Assembly (NCBI GenBank): GCA_035949255.1
Contig: DASZIL010000007.1
Coordinates: 1 to 26,535, forward strand
Source: GAS188 sp035949255
Lineage (GTDB): Bacteria > Pseudomonadota > Alphaproteobacteria > Rhizobiales > Beijerinckiaceae
Direction of reading: 5' to 3'
DNA length: 26,535 nucleotides
How positions within the stretch are numbered: the first letter of the stretch is position 1; every line of letters begins with the position of its first letter. Below, in pieces: positions 16,249 through 22,673 of the stretch. The translations under genes were made by a program, and so were the position numbers. The notes beneath the pieces are model-generated. The model was not told the DNA's origin and made no database searches. It saw only the letters and a program-made list of their open reading frames with translations.

Positions 16249-17286
16249 ATGAGACCAGGTTCAAACAAGCGCATGCGGGGTCGCAACCGGCGTGGTCCCA
16301 ATCCGTTGGCGCGCTCTTACGAGTCGAACGGGCCCGACGTGAAGGTGCGCGGTACGGCGCAGCACATCGCGGACCGCTATCTTCAGCTGGCGCGCGATGC
16401 CCAAAGCAGCGGTGATCCGGTCACGGCCGAAAGCTATTTCCAGCACGCGGAGCATTATCTTCGTATCATCGCGGCCGCGCAGGACCAGATGCAGGCGCAG
16501 TATGGGTATCGCCCGCGCTCGGAAAACGGAGCCGAGGAAGAGGGTGACGGCGAGGAAGGCGATATGGAGGCATTGGGCGCGCCATACCCTCAAAACGGCG
16601 CCTACAACGGCCAGCCCCGGCAAGTGCCCTCTCCTTCAGGCAATGGCCCGATCGACGGTGACGATCAGCCGCCGATGTTCTCCCCGCCGCGTGAGCGCTT
16701 CGATAATCGCAACCAGCGCTTCGAGGGCCGTGAAGGATGGTCTCGCCGGGGGGACGGCAACCGCCATGACAATCGTCGCGACAATCATCGGCAGGATGGC
16801 CATCGCCGCGAGCCCTATCGCCGCGACGAGGGCGCATCCTCGCCTGATTCTGCAACGCCGCAAGCGCGCGGCGGACAGGGTGAAGGCGCGGGTGATCAAC
16901 CGGGCTTCGAGCGCCGCCCTCAAGGCCAGCCGAATCAGGGGCCGCAGGGCGGCGAACGCAAGGAAAATGACCGCCGCGAGCGCTTCGAGCGGCCGGCCCG
17001 CCAAGCCCCCCGCGAGGAGGCCGCACGCGACGAGCAGGCCCTTCCGTCCTTCATCACCGCGCCGGTCCGCCCGGCGCCAGCTGCCGCGGAAACGCATGTC
17101 GACGACGCCGAACCGGTGCAAACGCCGAGAGAGGCTGGCGGTGCGGCTTCCGCCGCGCCCGAAGCCGGCGCGGCCGCACCACGCGCCAAGCGCGGCAGGC
17201 CCCGCCGTACCGTGGAACCCGCGGCCGACGCCGAGGATGGCGCGCCCCCGTCGAACGATGGGACGAGCCCCGTCGGCGCCAAGTGA
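16249..17286 (+). CDS. DUF4167 domain-containing protein
   Basis: This protein of unknown function is typical of Alphaproteobacteria. The conserved domain fills about the first 85 residues of 345: RGRNRRGPNPLARSYESNG, then VRGTAQHIADRYLQLARDAQ, and YFQHAEHYLRIIAAAQ, a helical part. The rest is low in complexity and rich in Arg, Gly, Asn, Gln, Asp and Pro, with stretches such as RRDEG and NHRQDGHRREPYRRD, so it is probably disordered. Near the end (314-320) KRGRPRR resembles an AT-hook. The composition suggests binding of nucleic acid, RNA or DNA, but this is inference. It follows prmC as in many Hyphomicrobiales. The ATG has GGAGAC about 8 bases upstream. Confidence 0.92.
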   Translation: MRPGSNKRMRGRNRRGPNPLARSYESNGPDVKVRGTAQHIADRYLQLARDAQSSGDPVTAESYFQHAEHYLRIIAAAQDQMQAQYGYRPRSENGAEEEGDGEEGDMEALGAPYPQNGAYNGQPRQVPSPSGNGPIDGDDQPPMFSPPRERFDNRNQRFEGREGWSRRGDGNRHDNRRDNHRQDGHRREPYRRDEGASSPDSATPQARGGQGEGAGDQPGFERRPQGQPNQGPQGGERKENDRRERFERPARQAPREEAARDEQALPSFITAPVRPAPAAAETHVDDAEPVQTPREAGGAASAAPEAGAAAPRAKRGRPRRTVEPAADAEDGAPPSNDGTSPVGAK

Positions 17287-17578
17287 AGCTCGAAGGCTCA
17301 TGGTCTAGCTGACCGGCAACGCAAAGGTCCCGAAGCCGTCGGATTGCAAACGCTCGATCGAACCAAGTAGAGCCACTTGGATCTCGATGGGCACGCGAGG
17401 CCGCTTCGGTCGACCCCAAGGTCGGTTTGCGGGCGCGAGAAGCATCAGTAAAGTCCCGGTGCGATGAGGGAATCGTCGTCCTCAGCCGAAGGGACGCGAC
17501 TTGGCCGCCGACCTGCGCGAGAGGCTCGACGCATTTCCGCGGCTCACACTGCATCACGCGGCCGAGCGCAGGCGCAAA
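17287..17578. other. Gene-free stretch after the DUF4167 gene
   Basis: About 290 bases in which I see no credible gene. Two small hairpins occur, CCAAGT-6-ACTTGG (17363-17380) and CGACC-4-GGTCG (17411-17424), neither with a T-run. The last part may contain further, unrecognisable remains of the livG pseudogene that begins near 17579. Confidence 0.45.
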
Positions 17579-17832
17579 ATCGCCATGCGCCCATTGATAA
17601 GCCTATGGCCGGCATGAACCTCGAGGAGAGGATATGTGCCGCTCCATCCTCGATGTGAACAAGGCAATTCGGCACGACGATTGCCTTGATCGAGCACGGC
17701 ATGGGCGTGGTGATGGACCTCTCCGACAGGGTCCTCGTGCTCGACTACGGCCGCAAGATCACCGAGGGCACGCCCGGCAAGGTGAAACGGGACCGGCTCG
17801 TCATCGACGCCTATCTTGGCGTTGCCCATTAG
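17579..17832 (+). pseudogene. Decayed C-terminal part of a branched-chain amino acid ABC transporter ATPase (LivG-like)
   Basis: Pieces of a LivG-type ATPase appear in shifting frames. From 17579 one frame reads IAMRPL. From 17596 another reads DKPMAGMNLEE, matching the Walker B region DEPMAGMN with Glu changed to Lys. From 17631 a third reads DMCRSILDVNK. After one extra G at 17664 the next reads QFGTTIALIEHGMGVVMD to the end AYLGVAH and a TAG stop at 17830-17832. The last piece is an almost perfect LivG C-terminus (IEH switch histidine, SDRVLVLDYGRKI, EGTP). At least two frameshifts, loss of the Walker B glutamate and the missing N-terminal two thirds make this a non-functional remnant. No other liv gene is seen nearby. 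Assigning LivG rather than LivF rests on the MAGMN and YLGVAH features. Confidence 0.85.
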
Positions 17833-17946
17833 GGGAACGGCCGAGCTCCCAACCTGTCGAGCTTGCCGCGCGTCGCGGATTTCGCGGGTTTCTCGCGTTC
17901 GCGCCCGACCAGTCCGCCGTCCCTGCTTTACACGATGCGAATGGAA

Positions 17947-17962
17947 TGATCGTAACCGATCA
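17947..17962. promoter_or_regulatory. Operator-like dyad upstream of the Kdo hydroxylase promoter
   Basis: A perfect 6-bp inverted repeat with 4-base centre, TGATCG-TAAC-CGATCA. It lies about 30 bases before the proposed -35 element at 17991. Its size and position would suit a dimeric regulator, but no known consensus is recognised. Confidence 0.3.
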
Positions 17963-17990
17963 CAATCCGCTGGCTCTTGAAAGCATCATA

Positions 17991-18018
17991 TTGGCGCATC
18001 CCTTACTATTGGTAATAT
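17991..18018 (+). promoter_or_regulatory. Possible sigma70-type promoter for the Kdo hydroxylase gene
   Basis: TTGGCG (17991-17996), a 16-base spacer and TAATAT (18013-18018) lie in a locally AT-rich stretch that stands out from the GC-rich surroundings. TATTAT starting three bases later is an alternative -10. Transcription would start near 18025. Confidence 0.4.
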
Positions 18019-18165
18019 TATCATCTGATGGATGCTCTGGACGAGCATCGCGATTGCCGGCAATATAAGAGATGTCGTCGCAATTATTGCCTTTCTCTTC
18101 TCGGATGCTTCGATCCGGCGAAGAAAGCCAAGGCAAACAGTTCCTTGAACTTGTGGGGTGATGCC

Positions 18166-19050
18166 TTGATTCCTGGAACCTTGGAATTGGGTAAGATCGA
18201 GCGGTGGGCGGGGCCGTTCCCAGCCGAGACGTGCGATCGTGCCGTGGACGCCCTGGAAGACGGGCTCGTCATTTATTTTCCTCGCCTCGCCTTCACGCTC
18301 GAAGAGCAGGAACGCTGCCTGCTTTCGCCCAGCGTCGCCGACGGCAAGGCGAAGAACGTCAGCCTCGACCCCGCGAGCGGCTCCGTCAAAGGCGCCGCCG
18401 CCGATGCCGATCGCGCAGCGCTCCAAACAATGCTCGAGCGCTTTGCCTCGCAAGCCACGCGGCTCGTGAGCGAGCTCTTCCCCGCCTATGTGTCAGGCCT
18501 CGAGCGGGCGCGTACCAGTTACCGGCCGGTCGAGATCACGGGGCGCAGCTATTCCCCGCTCAAGGACGACAAGCTGCTGCATGTGGACGCCTTTCCTTCA
18601 ACGCCCACGCAAGGGCGGAGGATCCTGCGCCTCTTCACCAATATCGCTCCCGCGGGCCAGGCACGCATCTGGCGTGTCGGTGAGCCCTTCCAGGACTTCG
18701 CGCGAAAATTTCTCCCCTCCCTGCCGCGACCCAATCCGCTCAGCGCCTGGTTCTTCGCCGCGGTCGGCGCCACCAAGAGCCGCCGCAGCCCCTACGACCA
18801 GCTCATGCTCGCCCTGCACGATGGCGCCAAGCGCGACGCCGCCTATCAGAAGGGCGCGCCGCAGGTCGAGATCGGCTTTCCGCCCGGGACGACCTGGCTC
18901 TGCTACACCGACCAAGTCTTGCACGCCGCGCTCGCCGGACAATTTGCGCTCGAGCAAACTTTCCATCTCGAGCTCGCTTCCATGGTCGATACGGCGCGGT
19001 CTCCACTCAAGGTGCTCGAGGGCTTGGCCGGACGGCCTTTGGCGAGCTGA
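18166..19050 (+). CDS. kdoO: Kdo hydroxylase family protein (Fe(II)/2-oxoglutarate dioxygenase)
   Basis: KdoO-type enzymes hydroxylate C3 of Kdo in the lipopolysaccharide inner core, giving Ko, with oxygen and 2-oxoglutarate. From the TTG at 18166 the protein has 294 residues, the family's usual size. The family pattern is clear: WAGPFPAETCDRAVDALEDG, LLSPSVADGKAKNVS, the iron-binding LLHVDAFPSTP (His139, Asp141), RRILRLFTNIAP with RIWRVGEPF, and a distal DQVLHAALAGQF (His253). A GGGGTG lies about 6 bases before the TTG. The frame is open to an ATG at 18028, which would add 46 Cys- and Lys/Arg-rich residues without homology, so that start is less likely. The gene stands 215 bp before an LPS acyltransferase-like gene on the same strand. 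The specific sugar modified is inferred from the family. Confidence 0.85.
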   Translation: MIPGTLELGKIERWAGPFPAETCDRAVDALEDGLVIYFPRLAFTLEEQERCLLSPSVADGKAKNVSLDPASGSVKGAAADADRAALQTMLERFASQATRLVSELFPAYVSGLERARTSYRPVEITGRSYSPLKDDKLLHVDAFPSTPTQGRRILRLFTNIAPAGQARIWRVGEPFQDFARKFLPSLPRPNPLSAWFFAAVGATKSRRSPYDQLMLALHDGAKRDAAYQKGAPQVEIGFPPGTTWLCYTDQVLHAALAGQFALEQTFHLELASMVDTARSPLKVLEGLAGRPLAS

Positions 19051-19161
19051 AAGGCCCTTGCGAGCTGAGGGGAACAGCACGCCGGCCGGCAGCCTCGCTG
19101 AGGAAGGCCCGATACCCCTGCCCCAATTTGGTGCCTGACCTGCGCAAACGAGGGTCGTATT

Positions 19162-19190
19162 TTGCATCAATGACGGGTCCAAGTCATGAT
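19162..19190 (+). promoter_or_regulatory. Possible promoter before the acyltransferase gene
   Basis: TTGCAT (19162-19167), a 17-base spacer and CATGAT (19185-19190) fit a weak sigma70-type promoter in the 215-bp gap between the Kdo hydroxylase and acyltransferase genes. The -10 element is poor, so this is only a candidate. Confidence 0.25.
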
Positions 19191-19265
19191 TGTGCCATCT
19201 TTCCCGGCAGGTGAACTGTTCTTGCCCAATCGGGCTTGGAGTAGGAGGACAACCTGTCGACAGCG

Positions 19266-20210
19266 GTGGAAAGTTCGCAAGGTAGGGTTCCCGACACGTC
19301 CTCGAGCCTCTCCTCAGACCCCAAATCCCCGGCGCGGCCCATCGCGCGTCGCTTGCGGTACATGCTGGAATATGCGGGCTTCTGGCTGATCGCGAAGCTC
19401 GCCTCCGCCTTGCCGCTCGAGCTTTGCGTCTCCGCCTCCGCCTGGTGCTGGCGCCTGCTCGGACGTTTCAGCTCTCGCCAACGGCGCGCCGCGACGCAGC
19501 TCGAGCAATCCTTGCCTGAGCTCAGCGGCGACGAGCGCGACGCGGTCCTCTCGCAAGTCTGGGATAACCTCGGACGCAATTTCGCCGAGGGCTTTCACAT
19601 TCGCGCGTTCATTGACGACCCTTCGCGCTTTGTGGTCGCCCGCGAAAACGCGCTTCGCGAGTTCGCGCAAAGCACCAAGACCTTCGTCATCGTGTCTTTG
19701 CACAGCGCCAATTGGGAGCTGACCGCGCTCGGCTTGCTGCGCGTCGGCCTGCGCATTGCCGGCATCTATCGCTCGATCAAGAATCCTTGGGTCGATGGCT
19801 ATGTGACACGCCTTCGCCAACCGCTCTACCCCTCGGCGCTTCTTCCCAAATCGCCACAAACGCCGCGCCGTTTCCTCAAGCTGATGCGCAAGGGCGTGCC
19901 CGTGGCCATGATGTGCGATTTGCGCGAGGCGCGCGGCGTCGAGGTCCCCTTCTTTGGCAGGCCCGCACCCTCGACTTCCTTTCCGGCGCTTCTTGCCGTC
20001 GCTGACGGACTGCCGATCTTGATCGTGCGCACGCTGCGCGAGCCGCGCTCGCATTTCCGTTTCGAGTGGAAGGTGCTTCAGCCGATCAGGCGCGGTGCTT
20101 CGCGCGAGGAAGATGTCACGGCGACGACGGCGCTCATCCAAAGCTGTTTCGAGGAATGGGTGCGCGAACGTCCGGGCGAGTGGATGTGGGTGCATCGCCG
20201 CTGGGGGTAA
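19266..20210 (+). CDS. Lipid A biosynthesis acyltransferase family protein (LpxL/HtrB-like)
   Basis: Members of this family add secondary acyl chains to lipid A at the inner face of the cytoplasmic membrane. The 314-residue protein has a hydrophobic N-terminal segment near 37-55 (GFWLIAKLASALPLEL), the catalytic H-x4-E pattern HSANWE (His146, Glu151), GIYRSIKNPWVD, a stretch AMMCDLREARGVEVPFFGRP, and the typical end PGEWMWVHRRWG. The start is unusual. The GTG at 19266 is 17 bases after a perfect AGGAGGA (19243-19249), too far for normal use. A CTG in the same frame at 19254 lies 4-5 bases after it, and an ATG at 19362 is another choice. It follows the Kdo hydroxylase gene, suggesting both act on the same LPS core. 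Which acyl chain it transfers is unknown. Confidence 0.88.
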   Translation: MESSQGRVPDTSSSLSSDPKSPARPIARRLRYMLEYAGFWLIAKLASALPLELCVSASAWCWRLLGRFSSRQRRAATQLEQSLPELSGDERDAVLSQVWDNLGRNFAEGFHIRAFIDDPSRFVVARENALREFAQSTKTFVIVSLHSANWELTALGLLRVGLRIAGIYRSIKNPWVDGYVTRLRQPLYPSALLPKSPQTPRRFLKLMRKGVPVAMMCDLREARGVEVPFFGRPAPSTSFPALLAVADGLPILIVRTLREPRSHFRFEWKVLQPIRRGASREEDVTATTALIQSCFEEWVRERPGEWMWVHRRWG

Positions 20211-20276
20211 GGCTCAGGAGCACACCCCGATCCGACGAGCACAAGATGGATTGCGAACCAGACGGCGCGTGACCGG

Positions 20277-21263
20277 CTAGTTCCGCTGTCGCGTGATCGC
20301 CTCGGCGAACAGGCTCGCATCGACATTGCCGCCCGAGCAGACGGCAACCACGGTCTTGCCGGAGAAATCGACCTTCTTTGCGAGCACCGCGGCGACGGCG
20401 GCGGCGCCGCCAGGCTCAGCCACGAGCTTGAGATGATGGAAGAGGGCAGCCATCGCCTCCATGGCCTCCTCGTCCGTCACGGAGAGGCCGCGCGCCCCAT
20501 TGGCGGCGAGCGCCGCGAAGGTGAGCTTTCCGGGTGTCGGCGCGCCGATGAGCGCGTCCTGGATCGAGCCCGCGTTGCGCGTGTTCTTTTCCCGCTCTCC
20601 GCTCTGCAGCGAGCGCGCCATCCGGTCGAAGCCGTCGGGCTCGACCGTATAGCACTGCGTTGCCGCGGAGCGCGCCTTGACGGCGACGGTGGTGCCGCTC
20701 GACAAGCCGCCCCCGCTCGAGGGGGCGAGCACCGCGTCCGGCTTGGCCCCGATCGCCTCGCATTGATCGATGATCTCGATGCCGATCGTGCCCTGACCCG
20801 ACATCACGTCGACATCGTCGTAAGGGGGGACATTGGTCATGCCGCTGTCGCGCGAAAGCTTCTCGACGATGGCGAAACGATCCTCCCGCGCCCGGTCGTA
20901 AAGGACGATCTCGGCGCCGTTTCGGCGCGTGTTGTCGATCTTCATCGCCGGCGCGTCGGCCGGCATCACGATCTTCGCCGCGACTCCGAACATCTTGGCG
21001 GCGGCGGCAAGCGCATTGCCGTGATTACCCGAGGAGGAAGCAACCACGCCGCGCGACCGCGCCTGCGGGGAGAGCGACATCATCTTGTTCAGCGCCCCTC
21101 TGATCTTGAAAGCGCCGGTGCGCTGGAGAACCTCCGCCTTCACCAAAAGGCGGCAGCCGGCGGCGGCGGAAAGCGCCGGGCTTTCCAGAAGAGGCGTGCG
21201 CACGATGTGGCCGGCGAGACGGTCGGCTGCTGCCTGAATGTCGGAGAGGGTGATCGGAGACAT
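20277..21263 (-). CDS. Threonine/serine dehydratase (PLP-dependent, fold type II)
   Basis: This enzyme deaminates threonine or serine to the 2-oxo acid; relatives include catabolic threonine ammonia-lyase, serine racemase and hydroxyaspartate dehydratase. From the ATG at 21263 it has 328 residues and lacks the C-terminal ACT-type regulatory domain of biosynthetic IlvA, so isoleucine control is not expected. The PLP lysine is Lys53 in RTGAFKIRGALN, SSGNHG is at 77-82, the phosphate-binding SSGGGLSSG around 182-190, and AVCSGGNVD near the end. The frame is open 20 codons further upstream without homologous character. The gene converges on the acyltransferase gene, with 66 bp between stops. Substrate preference cannot be told from sequence. 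Confidence 0.93.
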   Translation of the reverse strand: MSPITLSDIQAAADRLAGHIVRTPLLESPALSAAAGCRLLVKAEVLQRTGAFKIRGALNKMMSLSPQARSRGVVASSSGNHGNALAAAAKMFGVAAKIVMPADAPAMKIDNTRRNGAEIVLYDRAREDRFAIVEKLSRDSGMTNVPPYDDVDVMSGQGTIGIEIIDQCEAIGAKPDAVLAPSSGGGLSSGTTVAVKARSAATQCYTVEPDGFDRMARSLQSGEREKNTRNAGSIQDALIGAPTPGKLTFAALAANGARGLSVTDEEAMEAMAALFHHLKLVAEPGGAAAVAAVLAKKVDFSGKTVVAVCSGGNVDASLFAEAITRQRN

Positions 21264-21432
21264 GGGTGACCTGATAAGCGAGATGTGGAGCTGACGCCTC
21301 CTCTTAGAACATGACGGCCTCAAGTCGAGTCGATCCTGCTAGCGGGACGTTTGGCCCCGGATGGAAACTCCATGGGTGCTTCACGACGCGGCCCTTCTCG
21401 CCTTTTCGGCAATCGGCACCCCTTCGCGAACC

Positions 21433-22332
21433 CTATCCCGGTTTCGCTTGCGGCTTGAACGTGAAACGCTCGGCGTGCGACCCCGCTTCGCTCGCGCTCG
21501 TGACGGAAGCTTCCGCCCGAGAGAGCGCGGTCGCGACCTCCTTCGGGGAGAGCAAACCCGGCCCTTCGATGAGGAGGCTCAACCCGGTTGATGTCGCAGC
21601 GCTCGAGATGACGGCGGCGCCAAGATCGGCAAGCGTTGAAGGAATGGACGCGCGCCAGCGCTCGAGGGTCACGCAGATAAGCACGCGTTCCCGCGCGGCC
21701 GCATCCGCCAGGGGCTTCGCCACCACGAAGACCGGCGTCCCCGCCGGATGATCGGGACGTTCGATGAAGGGCAGGCGCGCGATGATCTTGGGCGCCGAAG
21801 GCTCCGCGAGCGCCATCCACCAGGCTCCCGCTTGCGCGCCCTGATCCGAGCGGAACATGCCGAGATCGCCTTTCGAGGCAGCGACCGCCGCGATCACCTC
21901 GACGGCGCTGCCATGCGTCAGGAAAGGCACGGTGAAGCCGAAATGGAAACGCGCCGAATCGCGCATCGGCGCGTCGCCGCCCGAGACATCGGCGTGCACC
22001 GCATAGGCTTTTTGCACATAGGTGAAGGTGCCGATGATGACGCGCCAGATGCCTTCCGCCGTGTCGAGAGGCAAGAGCCCGCGGTGGCGTGCCGCGAGGC
22101 GCCGCATCATCTCGGCCTCGCGCCCAGGACGGAAGGCTGAGCCGGTCTCATCGGACTTCTTGACCCGGATCAGCGTCGCGATGATCTCGCCGCGCTCCAT
22201 CAAGAGGCGATGCATCGCTTCATCGATCCGGTCGATCTCGCGCCGCAGATCCGCGAGCGTCGGCGCGGCCTTCGACGCAGCTTCGTCCGTCGCGGATATC
22301 GGCGACGCTTCAGACTTGGACGACAGCTTCAT
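21433..22332 (-). CDS. Chorismate mutase (AroQ type) with C-terminal prephenate-dehydratase-like region
   Basis: The enzyme turns chorismate into prephenate for phenylalanine and tyrosine. The 299-residue protein has an AroQ helical domain at about residues 25-112: LADLRREIDRIDEAMHRLLMERGEII, then RPGREAEMMRRLAARHRG and IWRVIIGTFTYVQ, carrying the expected Arg, Glu and Gln positions. The rest (FHFGFTVPFLTHGSAVEVIAAVA onwards) resembles the extra region found in standalone alphaproteobacterial chorismate mutases, possibly a degenerate dehydratase or regulatory part. I do not see the TRF motif of an active prephenate dehydratase. GAAGGT lies about 9 bases before the ATG. It is 169 bp upstream of the dehydratase gene on the same strand; no other aromatic-pathway gene is near. 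Confidence 0.88.
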   Translation of the reverse strand: MKLSSKSEASPISATDEAASKAAPTLADLRREIDRIDEAMHRLLMERGEIIATLIRVKKSDETGSAFRPGREAEMMRRLAARHRGLLPLDTAEGIWRVIIGTFTYVQKAYAVHADVSGGDAPMRDSARFHFGFTVPFLTHGSAVEVIAAVAASKGDLGMFRSDQGAQAGAWWMALAEPSAPKIIARLPFIERPDHPAGTPVFVVAKPLADAAARERVLICVTLERWRASIPSTLADLGAAVISSAATSTGLSLLIEGPGLLSPKEVATALSRAEASVTSASEAGSHAERFTFKPQAKPG

Positions 22333-22587
22333 CGAGTTTCGACCTTCTCACGCCATGCCGGCACTGCTCCCTTTCCGCACACTAACCCATGTTCTCGAGA
22401 AGGGGGAGGCTTTCCGAAAACTCAACCCTCGATCGACAAACTGAAGCGTGATGGCTCATCGCCTTGTCACCACGAGGCCGCGTCCGCAATGTGAGGAATC
22501 GAAGTGGCGCTCCGAGCGCGCATTAGTGCATTCGAGAAATGCCGTGTGGCCCTGACGGATCGGCTCGACAGGGGGTCGCAAGGGGGT
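22333..22587. other. Divergent intergenic region, left part, no gene seen
   Basis: This is most of the 341 bases between the divergent chorismate mutase and phosphate transporter genes (22333-22673). I see no gene and no clear structure here; the right end of the region holds the Pho-box-like repeat listed separately. The promoter of the chorismate mutase gene should lie here but is not obvious. Confidence 0.45.
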
Positions 22588-22605
22588 TAGTCATGAAATT
22601 GTCAC
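22588..22605 (+). promoter_or_regulatory. Pho-box-like direct repeat (PhoB site)
   Basis: TAGTCATGAAATTGTCAC carries two GTCA half-sites (22590-22593 and 22601-22604) exactly 11 bases apart with an A/T-rich centre, the arrangement of the PhoB consensus CTGTCAT-4-CTGTCA. A weak -10 such as CATAAA (22604-22609) follows. It lies 69 bases before the start codon of a Na/Pi cotransporter gene, so induction under phosphate starvation is expected. Confidence 0.6.
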
Positions 22606-22673
22606 ATAAACTGCGCCATCGCCGGCGGCTCCCGCGGGGGCGCTGACCGGGTTCTTCTTGGAGAGTGGCTGGC

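Noticed and set aside
17634..18068. Plus-strand open frame of 144 residues
   Set aside because: Its start follows one frame of the livG remnant and then runs out of frame; it is a product of the frameshifts and not a separate gene.
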